From the NCBI GenBank assembly GCA_017960415.1, contig JAGCZE010000057.1:1-7834 (forward strand): a stretch of DNA of 7,834 bases, in the 5' to 3' direction. Positions 1 to 6,056 of the stretch are shown piece after piece. The notes under the pieces are model-generated. The model worked only from the letters and a program-made list of their open reading frames with translations. It was not told the origin of the DNA and ran no database searches. How positions within the stretch are numbered: position 1 is the first letter of the stretch; each line of letters opens with the position of its first letter. This DNA comes from Lachnospiraceae bacterium (lineage in GTDB: Bacteria > Bacillota_A > Clostridia > Lachnospirales > Lachnospiraceae). The position numbers and the translations under genes are program-made.

Positions 1-155
1 AGTCATCTCTTTTATCTCTTCCCTAAATGTTTCATTTTAAAACTGATATTCAATATTGTACCAAAAAGGAGTGTAAAAGGATAGCTTTTTATTGCTTTTC
101 TTCGGCGATCAATCAATGGAATACCCTGCTCGAAAAAACGTCGCTCTCAACGGTC

Positions 156-184
156 TTGACATGCTTCGACAAATCGGATATGCT
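156..184 (+). promoter_or_regulatory. Sigma70-type promoter for the secreted Big_2/HExxH protein
   Basis: A perfect TTGACA -35 box (156-161) is followed after exactly 17 bp by TATGCT (179-184), a 4/6 match to the -10 consensus. Transcription would begin near 191, leaving a leader of about 22 nt that contains the AAAGGAGG ribosome binding site. The promoter lies inside the open frame extending upstream of 213, which argues strongly that translation starts at 213 and not further upstream. Bases 1-155 show no gene or signal I can support. Confidence 0.75.
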
Positions 185-212
185 ATCCTTCCCTAAGGAA
201 AGGAGGGTTCTT

Positions 213-1901
213 ATGAAGAGGATTTTCAGACTTCTATCTATGACCATCTTACTTGTAATGATATTTACTCTGGTAGGGAATGTACCCTCTCCGATTCACG
301 CTGCAGGTGCCGTAACCAAGATAACCCTAAATCATACCGCTAAAGAGATGGTGGTAGGTCAGACACTTCAGCTCAAAGTATCATCCGTTGAGCCTTCCGG
401 CTCTTCTCAAAAGGTGACCTTTAAGACCTCGAAGAAGTCTGTAGCCACCGTAAACATCAAGGGCGTTGTAACTGCCAAAAAGAAGGGTACAGCTACTATC
501 ACGGCCGTCTCTGTGGACAACGGCTCAGTTATGGCAAAATGCAAGATAACTGTTCTGTCTTATAAGGTTCCGCCGCTCAGTATCATAGATACTCTGGGGA
601 GCTGGCCTTGTGACCATGACATGATCACAGAGCACTGGGCTGACATCTACCCTTACTATTGCAAGTATATCGGCGAGCCTGAGAAGATCTCAAGGGATGG
701 GATCATATGGTCATGGTCCGATAGTATCAGTAACGGAGATTTGGTAGGATACTCATCTGATACCAACTCTATTCAGGTAGGGCCTCTTCCTCATCACGAC
801 AATCTCAATCCGGGCAACTTATATGACTACGAACCTCTTATTATGCAGATGATGCACGAGACAGCCCATATGTTCAACCAGCAGGGAGACGCAATGCGGT
901 CCTTCGACTTTGGGCAGTGGGCATGGGAAGCTGCTGCTCTTGTGGCTGAGAACATGTACTATGTAGACCGCTTCGAAAGCTACAATATGCATAACGAGAA
1001 TACTTACGACCTCATCAATCATAATGCTGGCCAGCTGGTCAACGGAGTGAAGTCCGACGGCAACAAGTTCAACCGCAATATCACTGATGCCGCAGCCACT
1101 GTATCCTTCTTTTATTTGGGCTCTGTGTTGTCTGATAAGGGCTCATATAATTACTGGAGAGACGTAAATGATATCAGAGCCAGGTATTGCAAAGCAAACG
1201 ACAAACTGAATATAAGTATTGACGAATTCGGTGATATGCTTGACGAAGCAGCCGATGGCAGGGAGATAGATGGACTTAAACCTTCCGTCTGGCTGAAGGC
1301 CCAGCCTGTGGCGAATTTTGACGGTGATACAGGCGATTTCATTTATTGCTATTCTATCCGACCTGTTGACAGCTATGTATCATTCACTCTGGGCTGCTGG
1401 AACAGGTATATCGGCGAAGACGGCGGTAAGAAGGAGAAGGGGTATAAAGACACCGATATTATGATTACCGTCAAGGACCCTTCGGGTAAGACCGTTGCAA
1501 ACCAGATCGCGAAGACCGGGGACGACGGCAGCGCATTTGTCGATATAGGCATGTTGAGCGATGTTCCTGACTATACAGCTCTTAAGGTCACAGCTTCGGC
1601 AAATGTGGGTGGCAAGACAGTCAAGCGCACCACCTATCAGATAGCCAGACAGGGCTTTGTAACAGACGACAACAACAGTACTTATCTCATACTGATAAAT
1701 AAGAAAGGCAAAATACTGACTAATGTCAAGGCCTCCAAGCTTAAGATCACCGGTGCCGGTTCAGTTGATACAACCAATATCAAGCGGGGCGTTGTTATCA
1801 TCAAAGGCGAGATCGGATCAAGCTATAATATTACTTACAACGACAAGACCTACACTTACTCACAGCCGGAGTGTATAAGGGTGATCCCGACTGAATTCTA
1901 A
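213..1901 (+). CDS. Secreted Big_2-domain protein with gluzincin-like HExxH metallopeptidase motif (562 aa)
   Basis: Start: the frame is open from 27, but ATG 213 has AAAGGAGG (199-206) and a promoter just upstream and begins a good signal peptide (MKRIFRLL, a hydrophobic core, then cleavage probably after SPIHA, residue 30). Residues about 34-110 look like a bacterial Ig-like Big_2 domain (VVGQTLQL, SVATVNIKGVVTAKKKGTATITA). Residues 215-219 read HETAH, an HExxH zinc-binding and catalytic motif. Glu239 in WAWEAAALVAE lies 20 residues after the second His, the same spacing as the third zinc ligand of thermolysin-type gluzincins; Glu246 is an alternative. Residues about 366-562 are beta-rich and resemble Ig-like or macroglobulin-like modules (MITVKDPSGKTVANQ). 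The inferred role is an extracellular zinc peptidase whose Big_2 domain aids cell-surface or polymer attachment. I do not recognise a named family. The architecture is seen in the sequence; catalysis is inference. There is no cell-wall anchor or C-terminal membrane segment, so release into the medium or non-covalent wall binding is likely. Confidence 0.85.
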   Translation: MKRIFRLLSMTILLVMIFTLVGNVPSPIHAAGAVTKITLNHTAKEMVVGQTLQLKVSSVEPSGSSQKVTFKTSKKSVATVNIKGVVTAKKKGTATITAVSVDNGSVMAKCKITVLSYKVPPLSIIDTLGSWPCDHDMITEHWADIYPYYCKYIGEPEKISRDGIIWSWSDSISNGDLVGYSSDTNSIQVGPLPHHDNLNPGNLYDYEPLIMQMMHETAHMFNQQGDAMRSFDFGQWAWEAAALVAENMYYVDRFESYNMHNENTYDLINHNAGQLVNGVKSDGNKFNRNITDAAATVSFFYLGSVLSDKGSYNYWRDVNDIRARYCKANDKLNISIDEFGDMLDEAADGREIDGLKPSVWLKAQPVANFDGDTGDFIYCYSIRPVDSYVSFTLGCWNRYIGEDGGKKEKGYKDTDIMITVKDPSGKTVANQIAKTGDDGSAFVDIGMLSDVPDYTALKVTASANVGGKTVKRTTYQIARQGFVTDDNNSTYLILINKKGKILTNVKASKLKITGAGSVDTTNIKRGVVIIKGEIGSSYNITYNDKTYTYSQPECIRVIPTEF

Positions 1902-1913
1902 AGAAAATCATAA

Positions 1914-2021
1914 AGGGCGCATCCTATTTTTCTGCAGCAGAAATCAGAACCCGCTACTGAGGATGACAGGCAGGTAACAGAGGATCTTTTGGATACACTG
2001 AAAGAAAACAGGGAAAACTGA
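1914..2021 (+). pseudogene. Possible decayed C-terminal coding tail, family unknown
   Basis: After a TAA at 1911-1913 this frame reads 35 codons with protein-like, charged, helical composition (ATEDDRQVTEDLLDTLKENR) and ends at TGA 2019-2021. It has no start codon or ribosome binding site, so at most it is the stump of a lost gene. A stretch this short can be open by chance; the composition is the only argument. Confidence 0.2.
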
Positions 2022-2047
2022 TATAGCCCGGATACAAAAAATGACTA

Positions 2048-2078
2048 TTGACTCTCACATTATGTTAGGGATTATTCT
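2048..2078 (+). promoter_or_regulatory. MerR-type promoter with 19-bp spacer, driving the MerR regulator gene
   Basis: TTGACT (-35, 2048-2053) and TATTCT (-10, 2073-2078) are separated by 19 bp rather than 17. Overlong 19-bp spacers occupied by a dyad are the hallmark of promoters activated by MerR-family proteins, which untwist the spacer to realign the two boxes. The layout (TTGACT, CTCACAT, ATGTTAGGG, -10) closely resembles the known TipA/BmrR/Mta-type sites. It lies 43 bp upstream of the MerR start codon, so autoregulation is the natural inference. Confidence 0.8.
2052..2070 (+). promoter_or_regulatory. Dyad operator for the MerR-family regulator
   Basis: The core is CTCACAT-T-ATGTTAG (2054-2068), centred on 2061, with 6 of 7 arm pairs matching (the C2056/T2066 pair fails). 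The outer C2052/G2070 pair also matches, while 2053/2069 is T/G. The dyad sits between the -35 and -10 boxes, where a MerR dimer binds. The GTTAGGG right arm resembles the GTGAGGG half-site of the TipA-like group. Confidence 0.7.
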
Positions 2079-2120
2079 TGTAGTGAGCTCAAGAAAAGAC
2101 ATCCATGGAGGTAGATAAAA

Positions 2121-2924
2121 ATGCTTAAAATAGGCGAATTTTCAAAACTATCCAGAGTAAGCATCAGGATGTTGCGCCACTACGATGATATTGGACTCCT
2201 GAAACCGGCAGAGATTGATGATTTCACAGGATATCGCTATTATCGCGAGGAACAGCTTTTTACCGTCGGAAGGATCATTTCGTTAAAGGATATGGGGTTT
2301 GCCCTTGCAGATATTATCAAGATCCTTGACGATTATGATAACAAAGAGAAGATGGATGCATTTCTGTCTGAAAGGCAGAAAGAACTGTCGAAGCTTTCCA
2401 AAGAGACGGAATATAAACTGATGCTTCTGGAAACAGCCAGGAAGAGGCTGAGGAAGGAGCAGAATATGAGTTTTAATGTAACTGTAAGGACTATACCGGA
2501 AAGGTATGCGGCTACGGTTCAGATGGTGGTTCCTCATTATGAAGATGAGGGGATGCTTTGGAACATCATGATGGGTGAATGCAAAAATCTTGTACCGGCA
2601 GATCCCTGTCTTGCTGCAGCTGTATTTTTGGATGACCAGTACAAGGAAGAAGACGTTGAGATCATCGCATGGATGACTGTAAGCGGTTCTTATACTGATA
2701 CGGAGCATGTGAAGTTTAAAAAACTCCCTGCGGTTAAGGTTGCCAGTTGTGTAATTAAGGGCAGTTACGATCAGATGGGTGAAGCATATGCCACTGTAGC
2801 ATCATGGATCAAGGAAAACGGATATAAGATGAACGGTCCAATGTTTAACATATATCATGTTAGCCCAGCACAGACGCAGAATCCGGATGAGTATGTGACA
2901 GAAGCCTGTTTCCCGGTGGAATAA
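2121..2924 (+). CDS. MerR-family transcriptional regulator with GyrI-like ligand-binding domain (267 aa)
   Basis: The start ATG has GGAGGT at 2107-2112, 8 nt upstream. Residues 1-70 are a classic MerR winged helix-turn-helix (MLKIGEFSKLSRVSIRMLRH, then YDDIGLLKP, then GYRYY). Residues about 76-115 form the long dimerising coiled coil (rich in Lys, Glu and Leu). Residues about 116-267 match the GyrI-like/BmrR effector domain in length and pattern, ending YVTEACFPVE; Glu261 is in the place where relatives carry a pocket acid that binds cationic ligands. Such proteins sense hydrophobic or cationic small molecules and activate 19-bp-spacer promoters, and exactly such a promoter lies upstream. It is probably a BmrR/TipA-like autoregulated activator. 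The ligand is unknown. No efflux pump is adjacent; the next gene is a small cysteine peptidase, which is the most likely partner or target. Confidence 0.93.
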   Translation: MLKIGEFSKLSRVSIRMLRHYDDIGLLKPAEIDDFTGYRYYREEQLFTVGRIISLKDMGFALADIIKILDDYDNKEKMDAFLSERQKELSKLSKETEYKLMLLETARKRLRKEQNMSFNVTVRTIPERYAATVQMVVPHYEDEGMLWNIMMGECKNLVPADPCLAAAVFLDDQYKEEDVEIIAWMTVSGSYTDTEHVKFKKLPAVKVASCVIKGSYDQMGEAYATVASWIKENGYKMNGPMFNIYHVSPAQTQNPDEYVTEACFPVE

Positions 2925-2935
2925 AATGTTATTAC

Positions 2936-2961
2936 GCCAAGGGGCGCTGATGCTCCTTGGC
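2936..2961 (+). terminator. Intercistronic hairpin after the MerR gene (weak terminator or processing element)
   Basis: GCCAAGGGGC (2936-2945) pairs with GCTCCTTGGC (2952-2961) over 10 bp with one G-U pair and a 6-nt loop. It begins 11 nt after the regulator's stop codon. The downstream bases ATTCTGTATG are only partly U-rich, so it would be a leaky terminator, an attenuator, or an mRNA-stabilising element that sets the regulator-to-peptidase ratio. The hairpin is clear; its function is inferred. Confidence 0.5.
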
Positions 2962-2988
2962 ATTCTGTATGAAAGGAACATAAGGCTA

Positions 2989-3516
2989 ATGGTAAGAATA
3001 ACCAGACAACAGCTTGCGAGTGTTGCGAAGACTATGGCACAGATTCCGTTCCATGGCTTTGCAGACGGGGAAAAAGCAAATCTGGAACCGATAGTTCAGC
3101 CGTTCCCAAAGTGGACTATCGAAGAAGCTGACAGACTCTGGTGTGCTGCATTTGTGTATTATTGCTGCAGGGAAGCAGGTTTCGAGATCCCGATACGTCC
3201 CAATGAATGCAGAAGCTGTCATCTTGCAGGCTGTACTGCATGGGAGGAATTTGCAATAGGCGATCCCAGGATTGAGTATCATACACGGAAAGATGATTTT
3301 GTGCCGGCAGCAGGGGACATTGTTCTTTATGATCATGTTTTTGATGGTCATGAGCACGATCATATGGGGATTATTGTTGGAAAAGGTGAGAACACCATCC
3401 TCGCCGCGGAAGGTAATATTGACAACAGATCCGGAATTGTCGAGCGCCCTGTCGACGAACATATTCGTGCATATATCAGGATTCCGGACGGATATAAATA
3501 CGATATTGTATTATAA
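2989..3516 (+). CDS. Small cytoplasmic CHAP/NlpC-P60-like cysteine peptidase or amidase (175 aa)
   Basis: The frame is open back to ATG 2926, but its first 21 codons encode the hairpin at 2936-2961 and look nothing like protein. ATG 2989 gives a natural beginning (MVRITRQQLASVAKTM) with a modest AAAGGA at 2972-2977, spaced rather far at 11 nt. The fold is suggested by WCAAFVYYCCREAG with the nucleophile Cys52, AAGDIVLYDHVF (108-119), DHMGIIVG with the catalytic His125, and EGN (141-143) supplying the polar third residue. This order (Cys in a helix start, then a GDIV strand, then H-x-G) is typical of CHAP and NlpC/P60 domains, which cut peptidoglycan peptide or amide bonds. There is no signal peptide or wall-binding domain, so it acts inside the cell or leaves by lysis, or works on a small-molecule or non-wall substrate. 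It is unusually rich in cysteine (52, 59, 60, 74, 77, 82), so metal or redox effects are possible. It lies 64 nt after the MerR gene in the same direction. Confidence 0.8.
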   Translation: MVRITRQQLASVAKTMAQIPFHGFADGEKANLEPIVQPFPKWTIEEADRLWCAAFVYYCCREAGFEIPIRPNECRSCHLAGCTAWEEFAIGDPRIEYHTRKDDFVPAAGDIVLYDHVFDGHEHDHMGIIVGKGENTILAAEGNIDNRSGIVERPVDEHIRAYIRIPDGYKYDIVL

Positions 3517-3541
3517 AAAATACCAACTAAATGTTTTATAA
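3511..3541. repeat. AT-only inverted repeat overlapping the stop of the cysteine peptidase
   Basis: TTATAAAA (3511-3518) is perfectly complementary to TTTTATAA (3534-3541) with a 15-nt loop. It overlaps the TAA stop at 3514-3516. The stem lacks G-C pairs and is followed by A-rich sequence, so it is a poor terminator. It may be a boundary scar of the rearranged segment that follows, or chance in AT-rich DNA. Confidence 0.3.
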
Positions 3542-3558
3542 AAAAACGGGGAATAAAA

Positions 3559-3660
3559 ATGATTGTTCGAATAGCAGGAAAAGAAGATATAAGAGACTTG
3601 CAGCATCTATATTATGAACTGGAAAACGATGCCGTAAAGTTTCAACCGGAACACAGCTGA
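3559..3660 (+). pseudogene. N-terminal fragment of a GNAT-family N-acetyltransferase
   Basis: ATG 3559 is preceded by GGGGA (3548-3552) and encodes 33 residues before TGA 3658-3660: MIVRIAGKEDIRDLQHLYYE and then LENDAVKFQPEHS. This is the recognisable first helix of a GNAT acetyltransferase (I-R-x-A-x-x-x-D-I-x-x-L-x-x-L-Y), and the family normally continues EHF with about 120 more residues holding the acetyl-CoA pyrophosphate loop, all absent here. Translation signals remain intact, so a short peptide could still be made. It lies 42 nt after the cysteine peptidase, suggesting it was once a third gene of that operon. The break comes at about 3651-3658. Confidence 0.7.
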
Positions 3661-3794
3661 CCCCGGATGTGGTCGATGCATTCTCCAGGCTCGTCGAAAA
3701 AGGCCGGATATGCCCGGCCCCGGATGACGACGGCAACAGCGGGACTACCGAAAACATAGATAATATCAGAAAAAGCTTTGCTGACAAGGAATAG
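3621..3794 (+). pseudogene. C-terminal coding remnant joined to the GNAT stub, family unknown
   Basis: In the frame one base behind the GNAT stub, the sequence is open from a TGA at 3615-3617 to TAG 3792-3794. From about 3654 it reads like protein: QLTPDVVDAFSRLVEKGRI, then an acidic region, then ENIDNIRKSFADKE. It has no start codon of its own. It does not resemble any part of a GNAT domain, so this is a junction between two different genes rather than a simple frameshift. The LTPDVVDAF segment is vaguely like the end of some site-specific recombinases, but that is too weak to name. Confidence 0.4.
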
Positions 3795-3815
3795 AACGGA
3801 TTTTTCAGCATAAAC

Positions 3816-3834
3816 AGGTAACCTTTGGTTACTT
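3816..3834 (+). promoter_or_regulatory. Perfect GTAACC/GGTTAC inverted repeat, operator-like
   Basis: GTAACC (3818-3823), TTT, GGTTAC (3827-3832), extended outward by one G-T and one A-T pair. No U-tract follows on either strand, so a terminator is unlikely. It touches the possible -35 region of the downstream lipoprotein gene, where a repressor site would be well placed. Function is inferred only from symmetry and position. Confidence 0.35.
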
Positions 3835-3856
3835 ACTTGCCGCTCCCGGATATGTT
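3829..3856 (+). promoter_or_regulatory. Possible promoter of the lipoprotein gene
   Basis: TTACTT (3829-3834), a 16-bp spacer and TATGTT (3851-3856) in an AT-rich patch (TATGTTAAAATAT) make a weak sigma70-like promoter. It is the best candidate between the broken genes and the start at 3950. It would give an untranslated leader of about 85 nt. Confidence 0.3.
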
Positions 3857-3898
3857 AAAATATCAGCATAATCGGTAATAATATCCATAAAACAGAAG

Positions 3899-3929
3899 AC
3901 CGGACCTAACGGCAGGTCAAACAGCCGGT
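3899..3929 (+). other. Leader hairpin upstream of the lipoprotein gene
   Basis: ACCG-GACCT (3899-3907) pairs with AGGTC (3914-3918) and, across a 7-nt bulge, with CGGT (3926-3929). It lies just upstream of the GGGAGGA ribosome binding site (3938-3944). It is a modest leader structure and matches no riboswitch class I know. Confidence 0.25.
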
Positions 3930-3949
3930 TAAAAGGTGGGAGGAAGATT

Positions 3950-5479
3950 ATGAGAAAAAAGGCATTACTGTCAATCCTGTTTATTGCAGTGCTTATGATT
4001 TGCGCTGCCTGTTCCTCGTCTGAGGATCCGGTGACGGTTCCGGAAAACAACACAAATGTTTCCGATCCGGTAAAAACCGTTACTGAAGTGCCGGAACCGA
4101 CCTTTTCAAGCAGTGAGGCTGATGGCATTACATCAGTAAAGATTTTTGTTTCGACTGTAGGAGCGCAGATATACTACAGTACCGACGGGTCGGATTACCG
4201 CCAGTACAGTTCTCCGATAGCAGTTATGGACAGCCTTACCATTTACGCATACGCGGAAGTGGACGGCATTAAGAGCAAAACCGTAAGTTCCACATTCAAA
4301 GCGCCTGAAAAGCAGGACAGCCAGCCGTCGGATAATAACAGCAATACGGATACCGACACAAATACCGATATCAACACTGATGCTCAGGATATCATCGATC
4401 AGAACAGTGATACCGATGAAGATTATAACGGGGACATTGACAGCGATGATATTGATGACGGGTATTCAGATTCATCGGATGAAAATCTTCCGGATTATGG
4501 GACTTATGCATACAAACCTGATGGACAGATTCCGTTCTTCGAAGAACTGACGCTTGATGATCTGTTTTCTTCCGAATTGGAAAAGGATAAGAAGCTGGAT
4601 CAGATTAAACAGGCGCATAAGGAATTCTGCGAAACCCGCGGAGTTGAATATGTGCCTCTTGATCCGTCATCCGTGGGAAAAACTCCCGAAAGATTACGGG
4701 GGATTTATTATAAGGTTAAGGATCTCGAAAATGATCATGTCCCGTTTGATGAGGTTGAAGACTGGCTTGTTATGTTTGAAGGCGGAGTCTATGCATTTTT
4801 TGACAGAAATTTCAATAATCTCCTGAGCTGCGGAGCCCTGATGCATGAACCGGATAAAGACTGGCAGACATTTACGGTCAATACAGCCGGAGAAATCGAT
4901 GTTCTCTGGGAATTCAACAGTGGCGATATTAGCTGTAGTGAAGGCTACTTTATGCGGGCTTTTGAACTCTGGGATTACGACTCCGCAGATACGGGAACGG
5001 CCGGAGACCGACAGACAGGTAACGCAGGCAGTTCTGATGATGCTTTATCGAAGTATTTTGACGTTGATCCGATTACGGAATTCTTTACCATGGACACAAG
5101 CCTGTTCGGATCAAGTTACAATGAATTCAAAAAGAAAATCGGCATGAACGACCTTATGCAGCCCGAGGACTGGCCCTGGTGGGGCAACGACCTGAAAGTC
5201 GTATATGTGGGCACAGATTTTGATACCTTCGCATGCTTTTTCCAGAATGACAGTCTTGTAACAGTTTACCGCGATGCTCCCTCGGAGGGCCCGGGTCTGA
5301 TGTATCACGGAGCACAGCTTGAGTATGGAGATTCTAACAGTGAGTTTGAATACTGGAACGGGACCCCGGCTTATGAATGGATACTCAGCGACTGTTACTA
5401 TCAGCAATATATGGAATCATACAGTGAAGGCGAGATACATTACAGGCAGCAGTATATTTCTTTTGAATACCAGAAGTAA
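3950..5479 (+). CDS. Probable secreted lipoprotein with chitobiase C-terminal-like domain and Asp-rich linker (509 aa)
   Basis: GGGAGGA (3938-3944) precedes the start. Residues 1-21 are MRKKALLSILFIAVLMICAAC: a basic start, a hydrophobic core, and Cys21 as the likely lipid-modified residue. The lipobox (CAAC) is atypical because Cys replaces the usual Leu at -3. Residues about 61-116 resemble the chitobiase/beta-hexosaminidase C-terminal beta-sandwich (AQIYYSTDGSDYRQYSSPIA, then LTIYAYAEVDGIKS), a non-catalytic accessory domain often seen in surface proteins. Residues about 129-178 are low-complexity Asp/Asn/Thr/Ser (NTDTDTNTDINTD and a following Asp-rich run), a flexible, possibly calcium-binding spacer. 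Residues about 185-509 are folded-looking but unrecognised, perhaps two modules on either side of a polar Gly/Thr/Asp linker near residues 343-364. Aromatic clusters include WPWWG (408-412) and YQQYMESY. No catalytic motif is evident; ligand binding or surface adhesion is the cautious guess. Confidence 0.85.
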   Translation: MRKKALLSILFIAVLMICAACSSSEDPVTVPENNTNVSDPVKTVTEVPEPTFSSSEADGITSVKIFVSTVGAQIYYSTDGSDYRQYSSPIAVMDSLTIYAYAEVDGIKSKTVSSTFKAPEKQDSQPSDNNSNTDTDTNTDINTDAQDIIDQNSDTDEDYNGDIDSDDIDDGYSDSSDENLPDYGTYAYKPDGQIPFFEELTLDDLFSSELEKDKKLDQIKQAHKEFCETRGVEYVPLDPSSVGKTPERLRGIYYKVKDLENDHVPFDEVEDWLVMFEGGVYAFFDRNFNNLLSCGALMHEPDKDWQTFTVNTAGEIDVLWEFNSGDISCSEGYFMRAFELWDYDSADTGTAGDRQTGNAGSSDDALSKYFDVDPITEFFTMDTSLFGSSYNEFKKKIGMNDLMQPEDWPWWGNDLKVVYVGTDFDTFACFFQNDSLVTVYRDAPSEGPGLMYHGAQLEYGDSNSEFEYWNGTPAYEWILSDCYYQQYMESYSEGEIHYRQQYISFEYQK

Positions 5480-5505
5480 AACGGCACATCATTTTCGGAT
5501 ACATG

Positions 5506-5525
5506 TGTATAAACAATATACATTT
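5506..5525 (+). terminator. Weak AT-rich hairpin after the lipoprotein gene
   Basis: TGTATA (5506-5511) and TATACA (5517-5522) form a perfect 6-bp stem with an AACAA loop and are followed by TTT. With one G-C pair and a short T run, it is at best a poor terminator, but it is the only candidate in the spacer after the stop at 5477-5479. Confidence 0.25.
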
Positions 5526-5563
5526 ACCGGAGGATGCAGCTATAGAAGCAAGGGTGTTATAGA

Positions 5564-6025
5564 ATGAAGAAGGATATTTGCAGGAAAATACAGTAAGGCT
5601 GTATCCTTAACGGTCAATAAGGAAATAAAGAACCTGTCCGATGTCATAACCGGCGATATCGTGCGTTTCGGCGCATATGAGCAGGACGGTACTGATGCTG
5701 ACGGAACGGAACCCATTACCTGGCTGGTGCTTTCAAGGACCGATACCGAGTTATACGTTGTAAGCAAATATGTCCTTGATAACAAATATTATCAGGATCA
5801 TACGGAATCGCATGTGTATGGTTTGAGGGAATTCTGACCTATGCCTCTGCCCGTGAAGTAGCGGGTGTCCGTCCGGCACTGGTACTGAACCTGAAGAACG
5901 GTGTGCAGAATGTTCTGACCAAAACCGGCAAAAACATGAAGGAAGAATGGGCCAATGCCGGATATGTGCAGATTCAGCACGATGATTACGACGAAGAGCA
6001 CGACGAAGAGTACGACGAAGAATGA
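5564..6025 (+). pseudogene. Broken DUF6273-domain gene (frameshift plus internal deletion)
   Basis: Three reading frames are needed to follow the protein. ATG 5564, with AAGGG at 5550-5554, starts MKKDICRKIQ and stops at 5594-5596. An overlapping second frame then reads KYSKAVSLTVNKEIKNL, GDIVRFGAYEQDG, EPITWLVLSR and YVVSKYVLDNKYYQD up to TGA 5835-5837; this is the characteristic N-terminal part of DUF6273. A third frame, open through the same region, carries the domain's end: WFEGILTYASAREV, then AGVRPALVLNLKNG, and an acidic tail DDYDEEHDEEYDEE ending at TGA 6023-6025. The middle of the domain (usually the stretch where Trp- and Arg-rich segments lie) is missing, with the join near 5785-5810. 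DUF6273 proteins are common in Lachnospiraceae and of unknown function. Both an N-terminal frameshift and a central deletion indicate real decay rather than one sequencing error, though an assembly fault cannot be ruled out. Confidence 0.75.
5987..6022 (+). repeat. 12-bp tandem repeat, three copies, at the end of the DUF6273 pseudogene
   Basis: TACGACGAAGAG (5987-5998), CACGACGAAGAG (5999-6010) and TACGACGAAGAA (6011-6022) encode (Y/H)DEE three times. It is a small coding minisatellite giving an acidic C-terminus, likely grown by slippage. Copies differ at one or two bases. Confidence 0.9.
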
Positions 6026-6056
6026 TAATAACACGATAGAGTTACACAAAGGAAGA

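Noticed and set aside
1..155. A riboswitch or small RNA upstream of the first gene
   Set aside because: I could not fold a conserved-looking structure, and the only good promoter lies downstream at 156-184.
27..212. Start of the first secreted protein at 27, adding 62 residues
   Set aside because: The extension contains the promoter (156-184), has no ribosome binding site, is not protein-like, and would bury the signal peptide that begins at 213.
2926..2988. Start of the cysteine peptidase at 2926, nearly overlapping the MerR stop
   Set aside because: There is no ribosome binding site of its own, and the first codons encode the GCCAAGG/CCTTGGC hairpin; the natural start is 2989.
3851..3949. 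A riboswitch in the lipoprotein leader
   Set aside because: Only one modest bulged hairpin is seen, with no known aptamer core or terminator/antiterminator pair.
5987..6022. A CRISPR-like or regulatory iteron array
   Set aside because: The 12-bp units are head-to-tail without spacers and encode an acidic tail in frame with the DUF6273 end, so they are a coding minisatellite.
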